Assembly (NCBI GenBank): GCA_028821515.1
Contig: JAPPGA010000072.1
Location: forward strand, 34,944 to 98,943
Length of the DNA: 64,000 bases
Direction of reading: 5' to 3'
Source of the DNA: Gammaproteobacteria bacterium
Lineage (GTDB): Bacteria; Pseudomonadota; Gammaproteobacteria; Pseudomonadales; Azotimanducaceae
Below, one piece after another: positions 46,200-55,558 of the stretch. Numbering within the stretch: the stretch's first letter is position 1; each line of letters opens with the position of its first letter. Under the pieces are notes generated by a model that was not told where the DNA came from, ran no database searches, and was given only the letters and a program-made list of their open reading frames with translations. The position numbers and the translations under genes were made by a program.

Positions 46200-46239
46200 A
46201 TATTATCTAAATTTAGTCAATGTACAATGACTAAATTTA
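46200..46239 (-). promoter_or_regulatory. promoter and 12-bp palindromic operator of the DUF4143 ATPase gene
   Basis: Perfect inverted repeat TAAATTTAGTCA (46208-46219) / TGACTAAATTTA (46228-46239) with an 8-bp spacer. On the minus strand a TTGTAC -35 (46222-46227), 16-bp spacer and TAATAT -10 (46200-46205) lie within and beside it, so a dimeric repressor bound here would block transcription. Confidence 0.7.
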
Positions 46240-46299
46240 TTCACTACCGGCACGACGACGGTGGGCGCAGCGTCACGCGCCCCAGACGGCTTGCTCGCG

Positions 46300-47505
46300 T
46301 CAGATTTTCCCCGCCTCACGCCACGTCGCGATCGTCTCAGTGTCGTAGCCAAGTTCCGACAGCACCTCGTCCGTGTGCTCGCCGACCTCCGGGGCGCGCT
46401 TCGGACCGACACGCGTCACACCGTCCACGAACACCGGCGCGTTGATGACGTAAGGCACTCCGATATCCTCGCGGGGGGTTGCGAGGACGCCGTTGGCGAT
46501 GGCCTGTTCGTCGGTGCGCATGTCCTCGAGATGGGCGAGCCTGGACACGTTGATACCGCGCTCGAGGAAACAGCGCAGCCAGTCGTCGCTGGTTCGCGTG
46601 GCCATGACCGCCGCCACCCGGTCGCGCAATGCCGCGCTGTTGAGCATGCGCGATTCATGATCGGCAAAACGCTCGTCGCCAAGCAGATCGCCGAGTCCGA
46701 TTGTCTTGAGGAACGCCTCCTGCTGCGCCGGCGTGCGGACCATGGACAGCACCATCTGGCGATCATCGCTTGCCGTGTACTGGTGCCGGAGCCAAGTTCG
46801 CTCCGGTATCGTGGTGTTGTTGCGCCTTGCCGAGAAATCCGCGCCGGCGATCGCCGCCTGACCCAGGCAACTGGCAGACCAGAAGCCATTGGCCAGCAGC
46901 GACGTCGATACCGATCCTCCCTTGCCCGTGATCTGCCGCTTGTAGAGACCCATCATGACGCAGGCGAACATCGCCACGCACGTGGGGTGGTCTCCCATTC
47001 CCGCTATCGACTGCGAGGGTCCCCCGCCCGGCGAGCGAACCATGTCCGAAAGACCGGAACGGATCCAGTAGGCCATCCCGTCGAAGCCCGTCTTCTCGGC
47101 TTCCGGGCCGCGCTCGCCGTAGGCCGTCAGGGACGCATAGACCATGCGTTCGTTGAGCGGGGCGATATCCTCGTAGGTCAGCTTCATCCTCCTGCGCACG
47201 CCCATGGGCTGGTTGGTGAGATAGACGTCGCAATCGGGGATCAGCTTCCTGAGCACCTCCTGGCCCTCGGCCGATTTCAGGTTGAGCGTGATACTGCGCT
47301 TGTTTCTGCCATCCATGATCCAGGTGTAGTTGACCGCAGCGCCGGGCGCGTTCTGGGTCCTGTACAGGTAGCGAAAGGGATCGCCCTGTCCCGGCTGTTC
47401 GACCTTGATGACGTCCGCGCCGAAATCCGCGAGGATCGTTCCCGCCACCGGACCCGCCACCCACGTCCCGACATCGAGCACCTTGAGCCCTTCGAACAAC
47501 AACAT
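46300..47505 (-). CDS. family III CoA-transferase (CaiB/BaiF type)
   Basis: 401-residue CoA-transferase. LDVGTWVAGPVAGTILADFGAD is the family N-terminus (as two segments), and the catalytic Asp is D142 in EKTGFDGMAYW. Members move CoA between carboxylic acids such as formate/oxalate, carnitine or 2-methylmalate. It is monocistronic and divergent from a periplasmic protein gene; the enoyl-CoA hydratase and decarboxylase-like genes elsewhere in the window suggest fatty- or branched-acid catabolism. Confidence 0.9.
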   Translation of the reverse strand: MLLFEGLKVLDVGTWVAGPVAGTILADFGADVIKVEQPGQGDPFRYLYRTQNAPGAAVNYTWIMDGRNKRSITLNLKSAEGQEVLRKLIPDCDVYLTNQPMGVRRRMKLTYEDIAPLNERMVYASLTAYGERGPEAEKTGFDGMAYWIRSGLSDMVRSPGGGPSQSIAGMGDHPTCVAMFACVMMGLYKRQITGKGGSVSTSLLANGFWSASCLGQAAIAGADFSARRNNTTIPERTWLRHQYTASDDRQMVLSMVRTPAQQEAFLKTIGLGDLLGDERFADHESRMLNSAALRDRVAAVMATRTSDDWLRCFLERGINVSRLAHLEDMRTDEQAIANGVLATPREDIGVPYVINAPVFVDGVTRVGPKRAPEVGEHTDEVLSELGYDTETIATWREAGKI

Positions 47506-47710
47506 CGACGTCTCCCCTGGGTTCCTGGCTACAGGCTATCGCTTTACGGATGCTCAATGCACCGACAGCGGCGGTATTCGGGCGAGAACTACGGGCAGAC
47601 AGTGCCGGCTCCTGCCCGTGCCAGCGATCGGGGTCCGTGCCGTGCGCCATTGCGACGCCACGGCCGGGCTGGTAGAAGAGTCTGATTGCCCAGTCCGGTG
47701 GGGTATTGCA

Positions 47711-48541
47711 ATGGGACCGTGTCGAGCCGCGAATAGAGTGATCGCATCGATCATGTTCGTGGCATTCCTCGCGCAATCGCCGGTCGTGGCGGACGAGGAG
47801 GAAGTGCTCACCAACGAGGACATCCTCATCATGACCGAGGAAGGGCTCGCCGAGCGCGTCATCATCGCAAAGGTCCGGGCGTCCGTGACGGACTTCGACA
47901 TCAGCCGCGAACAACTCGTGGCTCTTTCGCGGGCCGGAGTCACCGCTGGAGTACTGGAAGCTATGGTATTGGAGTCGGTGCCCTCTGCCGCGCGCGAGAC
48001 GGCAGACACCTATGCGCAGCGCTTCCAGGGCACACCGTGTACGGGCCCGGGACTTTACCTGGAGGACGCCGACGGCGCATTGGGTCAAGTCAACCCACAC
48101 GTACCGCAGATTCGTGAGAGTCGGGGAATCTTCGTTGGTGGGGCCGCGGGCAGGATGGCCATACCGGGCGTGCGGTCCGACACCCGGACCAGCAGCCGCA
48201 CGCCAGCATTCTGGTTCTGTCCAGAGGACCCGGGATTCTCTACCGGACCCGGAACGACGGCTGATCCCAGGGAGATTCTGCTGGTCGTGCTCAACCCCAG
48301 CGAACAAAGAATGGAGCGCTCATTCGAGGCCGGAACGACACACATCTGGATGGACAGGTCGAGCAACATTCCGTCCCGGCTGATCCGGCGCGTGAAGTTC
48401 GAGGACGTGGGATTCGGCGTCTATCGGATCACGCCGCGGTCCGCCCTGGACCCAGGCGAATACGGCTTCTACCACCGCGCCATGATCACCCCGATGGGAA
48501 TCCCGAGGCCGGGATACATATTCGCGTTCGGCATCGACTAG
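47711..48541 (+). CDS. exported protein of unknown function
   Basis: 276 residues with a signal peptide (IASIMFVAFLAQSPVVAD). The N-terminal LTNEDILIMTEEGLAERVIIAKV and LVALSRAGVTAGVLEAMV resemble the short repeat module found at the start of many bacterial secreted proteins. The C-terminal beta-rich part has no family I know. ATG 47711 is chosen because the signal peptide starts there. It faces the convergent rifampin-phosphotransferase-like gene. Confidence 0.65.
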   Translation: MGPCRAANRVIASIMFVAFLAQSPVVADEEEVLTNEDILIMTEEGLAERVIIAKVRASVTDFDISREQLVALSRAGVTAGVLEAMVLESVPSAARETADTYAQRFQGTPCTGPGLYLEDADGALGQVNPHVPQIRESRGIFVGGAAGRMAIPGVRSDTRTSSRTPAFWFCPEDPGFSTGPGTTADPREILLVVLNPSEQRMERSFEAGTTHIWMDRSSNIPSRLIRRVKFEDVGFGVYRITPRSALDPGEYGFYHRAMITPMGIPRPGYIFAFGID

Positions 48542-48578
48542 CGTTCATCGCCCCCGGTCTCGAGACAGTGTCTCAGAG

Positions 48579-51398
48579 TCAGGCCGAATCGGCGTCGTCG
48601 TGCAGGACGACTGTCCCGGCATCTCCGTCGATCGTGATCATCTGGCCGTGTTCGATCCTCACTGTGCCGTTGCCGACGCCGAGCACCGCCGGGATGCCGT
48701 ATTCGCGCGCGACGATGGAACCGTGCGCCAGGATGCTGCCCATGTCCGTTACCAGACCGACGGCGTGCGCGAACAGTTGCGTCCATGCCGGCGTCGTCAG
48801 CGGGCTGACAAGGATCGAGCCTGGCGCCATCTTGTCGAACTCGCTCCCGTTGTGGACGACGCTGGCCGGCGCCGTAACGCGACCCGAGCTGACCGGGAAC
48901 CCGCGCAGGGTGTCGCTCGCGTCGTCGTTCAGGATCTGCGTCTCCTTGAACGACACGCCCGGATTGGCGCGCGCCTCATCGGGAATCGTGCCCGGCGGGT
49001 GGTGGCGCTTGCGGGCCTCGCGCAGTTCGCGCCGCTCCTCGGCAAGCTCGCCGAGCTCAGGCAACGCCTGGCCCTTGCCGCGGGCCTCGATCGCGCGCTC
49101 GAGTTCCTCCGTCACGAGGAAGTAGGTGTCGTCGGGTTGGCGGAACGTACCGGCCTCCACCATGCGTCGGCCGAGTTCCGCCGCCATCGGCCGTAGCAGG
49201 GACCACGTGTAGCCGAAATGGAACGCGACTTCCTCCCGGATGTAGTTGTAGCGCCGCGCAAGCCACCAGCGATAGCGGAACTGCCAGTATTCGAGGCCAT
49301 GCAGCAGCTTCCGAATCTCGGCATGCTTCTCGGTTCGCACGTTCGCCGCGCGTTCTTCCTGCTGCTTCGGATCGTAGTCGGGGTCCTGCACCATCGCCTT
49401 GAGCGACGCGAACAGCGCCGACGGATCCTCGACCTGCGTCGGCTCGACGAAGTCCATGCTATAGCCCTGGTGACCGTACGCCGCGAGATACGCTCGAATG
49501 TCGGCCACCACTTCGCGGGCATCGTCGCGCCGCTCGAGTTCCGCCATGAGGAAATTCGCGGGCGTCACGATGACGACGTAGGCCAGTTCTTCGTTGGCAC
49601 GAACCTTCTTCGCGATCTCGAACAGGTCGGCGTTTGCCTGCATCGTCTTCGACTCGATACCGGACAGGAACTGACCGCTGATGAAGTGGTGATCCGGTAG
49701 CGTCTCGCGCAGAAAGCACTGGAACTGATCGTCCGTGGACTTCGCGACGCCGAACGAATGGCTCGAGTTGCTCGACCAGTAGTAGCCCTCCTCGATGGCC
49801 ATCTCGCGGATGCCCTCGAGGAGCGTTTCGTCGGATGCGGTTGCCACGTACACCTTCTTCCATTTCGCGCCGATGCCGATGAGTCGTGGACGCGTCACCG
49901 TGTGCCACTCGCCGAGCTGGCGCTCGTTGAAATCCGTCTTCGTAGCGAACGCGTACGTCGGATTCTTGCTCTCCGGCATGCTCACCGTATGCGCGAGGTT
50001 CGGGTCGTCCTGCGTCGCGACCCAGGCTTCGAACTCGCGCCGATCCTCCTCGGGCAGTTCCGATGCAAACAGGGCGAGGTCGTGAGCTTCCTGCTGCGCC
50101 ATATCCTGCCGATGCCTCTCCCTTGCGAGCGTCGCATCGCGCTCGGCGGCCTCGATCGCTGCCTCCGACACCGCCTTGAGCCTGTCGTCTTCCTTCTTGG
50201 CCTCTTTCATCCGGTGAACCTGCGGGAAGTCGAAGCGCTGGAACGCGTAACCGTTCACGGACATGAACAGGGGCCCGCCACCAATCATGATGCTAGGCTG
50301 CCCCTTGCGCGCGGATTCCAGCCCCTCGGTCAGATAGAGCTCGTCAAACAGCGGGCAGATCGGGTCCGGCATGTTCTCGACGATCTGGCGCCGGCTCATG
50401 TACCTCGCCGGCGGGGGCGGCTCCCATTCGACCTTGATCGGCTGCACCGGCAGGTTGGTGATCGGGCGTGACTGCAAGAGGAAGAGCTGACCGCCGGAGA
50501 ACGCCCACTCGATGTCCTGCGGGAGGCCGTCGTAAAGCTGCTCGATCGCGAGCGCGGCCTCGGCCAGTTCCCGAAGCATCACATCGGACAGCGACGAACG
50601 ATCGCGCTCGCCTTCATCAACGTCGGTGAGTAAGACGCCCTGCTCGCCGTCGGACACGACCTGCTGCAGTTTCGGTCCGATGACGGTTTCCTTCGCTTCG
50701 AGCGACGCCTTGTCGACGATGTAGGTGTCCGGCGTCACCTGTCCGCTGACCACGGCCTCGCCGAGGCCGAAGCTGGCGTTGACGATCAGCTCGCTGCGTT
50801 CGCCGGTCGCGGGGTTGGCGGTGAAAAGGATGCCGGAAACTTCGGACGGCACCATGATCTGCACGACGACCGCCATCGCGACGCTTGCCTGGTCGATGCC
50901 GTTCTGGTGGCGGTAGCTGATCGCCTGCGGCGTCCACAGCGATGACCAGCACTTCCTGACGGCTTCGACGACCGCGTCGGCCCCGCTCACATTGAGATAC
51001 GTTTCTTGCTGGCCGGCAAACGAGAGCCCCGGGAGGTCCTCGGCGTTGGCCGATGACCGCACGGCTAGCGCGGGATCGCCATCGAGGGTTGCATGCGCTT
51101 CACGGATCGCCGCGACGATGGTATCGGCTGGCGAATGTTCTTCGAACAGCCTGCGGATAGCCTCGGACGCTTTCTCGAACGAGATGCCGCGCTCGACGAT
51201 TTCGGGTCGTGCGAGTTCGAGGATACGTTCCCCTAGGTCGTTGTCCGAAACGTAGGTGCGATATGCCGCGGTCGTCACTTGGAAACCGCCGGGGACCGAA
51301 AAGCCGGCGCGCGCCATGCGCGCAAGCGATCGTCCCTTGCCGCCGACGACCTCGAGGCCATCGTTTTCGGTGTCGAGGGGTGTCGTGAAATCTGCCAT
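48579..51398 (-). CDS. PEP/pyruvate-utilising enzyme, rifampin-phosphotransferase-like
   Basis: 939-residue dikinase-fold protein. The N-terminal ATP-grasp part has the PPDK/PEPS segments LEVVGGKGRSLARMARAG, AVRSSANAEDLPGLSFAGQ and ASFGLGEAVVSGQVTPDTY. The C-terminus has the swivelling His domain with H892 in LAHGSIVAREYGIPAVLG. The middle 400 residues are unlike PEP synthase and resemble the substrate domain of RPH-type enzymes, which phosphorylate rifamycins. The acceptor here is unknown. ATG 51398 was chosen; TTG 51422 is an alternative. Confidence 0.82.
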   Translation of the reverse strand: MADFTTPLDTENDGLEVVGGKGRSLARMARAGFSVPGGFQVTTAAYRTYVSDNDLGERILELARPEIVERGISFEKASEAIRRLFEEHSPADTIVAAIREAHATLDGDPALAVRSSANAEDLPGLSFAGQQETYLNVSGADAVVEAVRKCWSSLWTPQAISYRHQNGIDQASVAMAVVVQIMVPSEVSGILFTANPATGERSELIVNASFGLGEAVVSGQVTPDTYIVDKASLEAKETVIGPKLQQVVSDGEQGVLLTDVDEGERDRSSLSDVMLRELAEAALAIEQLYDGLPQDIEWAFSGGQLFLLQSRPITNLPVQPIKVEWEPPPPARYMSRRQIVENMPDPICPLFDELYLTEGLESARKGQPSIMIGGGPLFMSVNGYAFQRFDFPQVHRMKEAKKEDDRLKAVSEAAIEAAERDATLARERHRQDMAQQEAHDLALFASELPEEDRREFEAWVATQDDPNLAHTVSMPESKNPTYAFATKTDFNERQLGEWHTVTRPRLIGIGAKWKKVYVATASDETLLEGIREMAIEEGYYWSSNSSHSFGVAKSTDDQFQCFLRETLPDHHFISGQFLSGIESKTMQANADLFEIAKKVRANEELAYVVIVTPANFLMAELERRDDAREVVADIRAYLAAYGHQGYSMDFVEPTQVEDPSALFASLKAMVQDPDYDPKQQEERAANVRTEKHAEIRKLLHGLEYWQFRYRWWLARRYNYIREEVAFHFGYTWSLLRPMAAELGRRMVEAGTFRQPDDTYFLVTEELERAIEARGKGQALPELGELAEERRELREARKRHHPPGTIPDEARANPGVSFKETQILNDDASDTLRGFPVSSGRVTAPASVVHNGSEFDKMAPGSILVSPLTTPAWTQLFAHAVGLVTDMGSILAHGSIVAREYGIPAVLGVGNGTVRIEHGQMITIDGDAGTVVLHDDADSA

Positions 51399-51799
51399 CT
51401 TGTCGTTACTGCTCCGGTCCAATGTTCAACTGCGTGCGTTCACCGGCCTGAACGGGACGTTCTGGGGATCTGGAACCGCACGCGGGATGCCGATTCGCGA
51501 CCGTGCGTCGAAGTCAGCAGTGTCTACCGCCTGGCGTGACAATGAACTCTGCGACTGGTTGCCGACGGCACGATCAAGGGTCGGGCTCCAGGCCCATGAG
51601 TCTGCCCAAGGGCCATGACCCGATCAAATTCCGGCGGTAGTGTTTCACCCAAAACGGGCTGGGAACGTATAACTACAGTTGCTGGTGCTAGGGGACTACA
51701 TGGGCAATCACACCCGTCCTACAGCTTCCTGCCAAGGCCTTGTGCTAGCCTCTGCACCGCAACCGCTCCGGCAGGAAGCTCTCGAGTCTGCCAAACGCC
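51399..51799. other. intergenic region between divergent genes, possible promoter
   Basis: 401 bp without a coding frame I trust. A TTCACC (51644-51649), 18-bp spacer, TATAAC (51668-51673) could be the promoter of the HEPN-pair operon, leaving a leader of about 120 nt. Nothing else is seen. Confidence 0.35.
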
Positions 51800-52258
51800 A
51801 TGAATGCCTACCCCGACGAGATAGAGTCGCTCAACCATGCGATCCACGCGGCCCTGGAGTCGGGACACTTCAGGCGTGCGAGAGACCTTTGCGATCGCTG
51901 GGATTACCTCGTTCCAGCCAACCCCAATCCCCTGTCAGAAAGGGCTCGGCAGCTGGCTGATGCAGTAGAAGCGGGCACGTTCGGAGAACAGAGCGTGCGT
52001 GAGGTCCTCCAGATTCTTGCGGATATCCAGCGCAGCGGACATGCGCGCACATCGAATACGGCCATCAGGCTCAGGTATGAGAACCCTACGGAGTCTTTCC
52101 TTTACGAACGAGTGATCGCCGTCCCGCCAGCAGTCGCATCCGAAATGAACGAGCGCTTGGCTGACGAAGTCACTGCCCGAACCGACCTTATGGCGGATCC
52201 AGGACTCAGATTCATCGCTGTCTTTACGGGGTCCATGACCGATGGCGGTAACGCCTGA
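51800..52258 (+). CDS. hypothetical protein paired with HEPN-domain protein
   Basis: 152-residue acidic protein with no family I recognise. Its first half is helical (IESLNHAIHAALESGHFRRARDL) with a TPR-like feel; the second half has alternating beta and helix. It overlaps the HEPN gene by 17 bp. In HEPN pairs the first gene often encodes the antitoxin or nucleotidyltransferase, but this protein shows no clear nucleotidyltransferase GS-x-AR motif. Confidence 0.6.
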   Translation: MNAYPDEIESLNHAIHAALESGHFRRARDLCDRWDYLVPANPNPLSERARQLADAVEAGTFGEQSVREVLQILADIQRSGHARTSNTAIRLRYENPTESFLYERVIAVPPAVASEMNERLADEVTARTDLMADPGLRFIAVFTGSMTDGGNA

Positions 52259-52604
52259 AGTTCTGCTGGCCGCTGCCGAAGCGCTTGGTCGCGGCACATC
52301 TGAGGTGGACTGGCGAAACGCCGCGAGCAGAGGCTACTACGCCGCGTTCCACCGCTGCCGTTCGGTAGCTCAAGACGCCCGCCTTCCGCTTCCCGAACGC
52401 GGCAGCGTACACGCCGGACTCATCGAGGCCCTCACGCACAACCTGAATCCGTTGTCGCTGAGGGGTCTCGGGTACATGCTGGACCAGTGTCGAACCCGGC
52501 GGGCGAACGCCGATTACCGAATTGACCAGGACTTCCCGCAGAGAATGGCCCAGACGGTCCTGTCCGAGTCCCGGAGGATTCTGGACAAAGCAGAAGCGCT
52601 TTAG
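52242..52604 (+). CDS. HEPN-domain protein
   Basis: 120-residue all-helical protein. WRNAASRGYYAAFHRCRSVA is the characteristic first-helix motif and RRANADYR (about 86-93) is the RN-x-ADY-like second motif with the catalytic-type Arg and Tyr. HEPN proteins are usually RNase toxins or components of abortive-infection and nucleotide-modification systems. It overlaps the upstream gene by 17 bp, consistent with a toxin-antitoxin-like pair. Confidence 0.75.
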   Translation: MAVTPEVLLAAAEALGRGTSEVDWRNAASRGYYAAFHRCRSVAQDARLPLPERGSVHAGLIEALTHNLNPLSLRGLGYMLDQCRTRRANADYRIDQDFPQRMAQTVLSESRRILDKAEAL

Positions 52605-52677
52605 CCGGGCGACGAGCCGGGAGCCTACTCCTGGTAGGCAGCCACGGCAGCGAGATCGAGCTGCTGCATCGCGATGA

Positions 52678-54303
52678 TCAGACCCTCACTCCAGTCGCAG
52701 GGGAATCGAAGCCGTCGCTAGTCCACTTGCCGGTGATCCGGTCGCCGTCGATCGTGCCCTCGAATTCGATATCGATGAGATAGTCCCCCTTGTCCACGCC
52801 GTACACGAAGGACACCTTGTTGCCGTCCACCCGCACGTTCCGCAACTTGGAGACCTCGCCAAAAGCCTCCATTTCTACCTGCCCCGACAGGTCTTCGTTG
52901 ATCGTGAGGTTGTGTCTGCCCCAGGTCATGTCGAGCGCCCATTTGCCGGCGAACTCGCCCGCATCACCTTCGGCGGCGGCCCCGGTCTCGGTCTCTTCCA
53001 CAACCGGCGCCCGCAGCATCTGCTCGGCAACGCGGTGCGTGCGTTCGGCAAGTTCCGAGATCCGGTTGTCGTTGCATTCGCGCACGACGGACATGAGGCG
53101 GTCGTTCAGCACGCCGATCCACTTGTCCGGCAGGGCATCCGCCCCGAACTTCGCACCGAGGATCGATCCGACCGTGGCACCCGTGCAGTCCGTGTCCCAG
53201 CCACCCCGGACCGTGACCACGATGCCCCGCTCGTAGTCGTTCGCGCCGAAGAAGAGGCCCATGACGACCAGCGCCGCGTTGTTGATCGTGTGAACGCCGT
53301 GGTAGTGCCCGTATTTCTCGTATATGCGATCCCAGACGTCCTCCCAGTCCGACAGTTCGCGGCACCAGCCCACGGTGTCGTGCACGGCTTCCGAAAGCCG
53401 GCAGTTCGCGGGAATCTCCGAGAGCCCGATCTTCACGATTTCCTCGATGTCGCTCGTCACGAAGGAAGCCGCCAGCATCGCGGCCATGAGCATCTCGCCG
53501 TAGATTCCGTTCTTGACGTGGGAGATGCTCGCGTCCCTGAACGCAAGTTCCGCCGCTTTCTCCGGCCATCCCGGCGCCACGTAGCCGAAGATGTCCGCGC
53601 GAATCTGGGCGCCGATCCACTCGCGGAAGGGATTCCGCCAGGTCGCCGACTCCGGCGGCCACACGCGATTGACGAAGTTCCGGTACGCCGCCGATTCGGC
53701 CGTGTAGAGGAAGTGGAACGGCATGCGGCTGAGCCAGGTGTGCGCCATGTGGCGCGACGTGAGATCCGCCCCGTTGTCTTCCAGCGCGAGTAGACCCAGG
53801 ATCGGGTAATCCATGTCGTCGTCCCGGGCCATGAACTCGATGTTGTCCCGCGTGCTGTCTTTCAGGCGCGGCGAAACGGAACCTTCGACGTATGGAATGT
53901 AGTTGTCGAGGGGCAGCGCGCCGGTGGATTCGAGGTACGTGTCGATGCGCTCACGGGACCAGCCTTCGACAGGTTTCCCCAGCAAGCATCCCGCCGCCCG
54001 GCCAAGCCAGGCGCCGAGGATGCGGTCGCGCACCGCCTCGTCCCCAAGGCCCACATCCATGCGCCTGGGCCCGTCCGGCCGCAATGCGCGTATGGCTTCA
54101 AGATCGGACGGTTCCTCGTAGGGAAACGACGGATCCGGCTCGAGCGCATCGAGTTCGTCGTACAGCGCGAGGAAGACCGAATCGTCCGTCGTCTCGTCCG
54201 CGAGCGCCTGTTCCACGCGGGGCTCAAGGGCCGCGACGTCGCATCCCTCCTCCCGTCGCTGCACCAGTTCCAATCGAAGGAGTTGCCGTTCCAGACTCGC
54301 CAT
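52678..54303 (-). CDS. ADP-ribosylglycohydrolase family protein with extra C-terminal beta domain (copy 1)
   Basis: 541 residues. An ARH fold (about 85-436) is marked by GAWLGRAAGCLLGKPVEGW, D161-D163 in ARDDDMDYPILG and D370/D372 in GGWDTDCTGATVG, the two Mg2+-binding sites. These hydrolases remove ADP-ribose from proteins, DNA or small acceptors. Residues 450-541 form a separate domain (FAGKWALDMTWGRHNL, GDRITGKWTSDG) of a lipocalin-like repeat. The N-terminal 80 residues, with EEGCDVAALEPRV, are shared with copy 2, which lacks the C-terminal domain. The kinase-like gene is divergent and lies 307 bp beyond. Confidence 0.88.
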   Translation of the reverse strand: MASLERQLLRLELVQRREEGCDVAALEPRVEQALADETTDDSVFLALYDELDALEPDPSFPYEEPSDLEAIRALRPDGPRRMDVGLGDEAVRDRILGAWLGRAAGCLLGKPVEGWSRERIDTYLESTGALPLDNYIPYVEGSVSPRLKDSTRDNIEFMARDDDMDYPILGLLALEDNGADLTSRHMAHTWLSRMPFHFLYTAESAAYRNFVNRVWPPESATWRNPFREWIGAQIRADIFGYVAPGWPEKAAELAFRDASISHVKNGIYGEMLMAAMLAASFVTSDIEEIVKIGLSEIPANCRLSEAVHDTVGWCRELSDWEDVWDRIYEKYGHYHGVHTINNAALVVMGLFFGANDYERGIVVTVRGGWDTDCTGATVGSILGAKFGADALPDKWIGVLNDRLMSVVRECNDNRISELAERTHRVAEQMLRAPVVEETETGAAAEGDAGEFAGKWALDMTWGRHNLTINEDLSGQVEMEAFGEVSKLRNVRVDGNKVSFVYGVDKGDYLIDIEFEGTIDGDRITGKWTSDGFDSPATGVRV

Positions 54304-54610
54304 GTGTGGGACCCCCAAGTCAGATTCACCGCCGTTTTCGCAGCGCGCGATTGTAGTACGGCACCCAAAAGTCGCCCAAAACCGTCATTGGAATTGTTCC
54401 TCAATTCGCACGCGACCAGGCGCAGGACGCGTCCATGACGACCTTCAGGTTCGGCGATCCCATTCCGGCGGCGCACGATGTTGGCACCGAGTCGATGCCG
54501 CAGTCCAAAGTTCCCTGCCCGCGCACCGACGCTTCACCAAAGCTAGCGCGAAGTCTAAGCTTGAAGCGAGAACAACGGATTCGTGTTCAACTCCACCACC
54601 AAGCGCCGCA
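54304..54610. other. intergenic region between ADP-ribosylglycohydrolase copy 1 and the kinase-like gene
   Basis: 307 bp between divergent genes. It has an open frame reading into the kinase-like gene, but no sign of coding in its composition or motifs. No clear promoter or hairpin was found. Confidence 0.4.
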
Positions 54611-55423
54611 ATGTTGCCGACACCGCCGTCGATGGACCCCGAACCACCGGACTTCCTGAGCGCGGCTGGCGACGTGTTTGCGAGCTTCGACCGGCAGGAC
54701 TCCGGCAACATCTCGTTCGGTGTCGCCATCGAGGACAACCGTTACTTCGTCAAGACCGCCGGTCCACCGAGGTCCCCCGGTCTTCCCCTCCGGCACACCG
54801 ACCGCGTGGCCCTGCTTGCAAACGCCGAACGGCTGGCACGCAGCGTCCCGCACCCGGCGATGACCGTATTCGAGGGTTCGCTGCCCTCAGCCTGGGGACC
54901 GATGCTCATCTACCGCTGGGCGGACGGCGAGCATCTTCATGCCCGTCGCGAATGCAGAAACGACCCGGACACCGCCTGGCAGCGCTTTCTGAGGCTCCCG
55001 CCCGTGGAGCGGACGGCGGTCGTCGCCCGGATCATCGACCTGCACGTGGCACTCTCCGGATGCGGCTGGGTGACGGGAGACTTCTACGACGGCTGCCTGC
55101 TCTACGATTTTGCCAGGCGCACGCTCCGTGTCTTCGACCTCGACAGTTACCGCCTTGGGCCGTACCCCAACACGATGGGCCGCATGTTCGGCTCGACGCG
55201 TTTCATGGCGCCGGAGGAGTTTGAGAAGGGGAGGACCATCGACGAGCGCACCACCGTATTCGCCATGGGGCGCACCATCGCGATCCTCCTCCACGACGTC
55301 CCGGGGCTTGAGCGGGTGACAGCGGTCGCCGGCGCGGATGACCCCGACGCCCGCTACGCCACCGTCGCGGAACTTGAGAAGGCGTTCAGGGCAACCACCA
55401 AGCGACTATTCGCCAGCAACTGA
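54611..55423 (+). CDS. protein-kinase-like (Ser/Thr or APH fold) protein
   Basis: 270 residues. K48 (YFVKTAG) fits the ATP-binding Lys, VTGDFYDGCLLYDF (154-167) the catalytic loop with D157 in place of the usual HRD Asp, VFDLDSY (174-180) the DFG-equivalent Asp, and MAPEE (199-203) the APE motif. The catalytic loop lacks the usual His. It may phosphorylate a protein or small molecule. The gene sits between the two ADP-ribosylglycohydrolase copies, pointing in the opposite direction. ATG 54611 was chosen; ATG 54632 is also possible. Confidence 0.7.
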   Translation: MLPTPPSMDPEPPDFLSAAGDVFASFDRQDSGNISFGVAIEDNRYFVKTAGPPRSPGLPLRHTDRVALLANAERLARSVPHPAMTVFEGSLPSAWGPMLIYRWADGEHLHARRECRNDPDTAWQRFLRLPPVERTAVVARIIDLHVALSGCGWVTGDFYDGCLLYDFARRTLRVFDLDSYRLGPYPNTMGRMFGSTRFMAPEEFEKGRTIDERTTVFAMGRTIAILLHDVPGLERVTAVAGADDPDARYATVAELEKAFRATTKRLFASN

Positions 55424-55558
55424 GTCCTGGTCGACGCCGTTACGCCTGATCGCAGCAACTCGACACGCCGGTTCTGACACACACACCCTTACCTGTTGCC
55501 TTCATGTGGCCCGCGTTCCGCCGCCGAGAAGCGTGACCCAGCGTCTCATCCCGACGGG

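Noticed and set aside
48555..48580. Palindrome GTCTCGAGACAGTGTCTC between convergent genes as a terminator
   Set aside because: The stem is short with a 1-3 nt loop and no T-tract on either strand.
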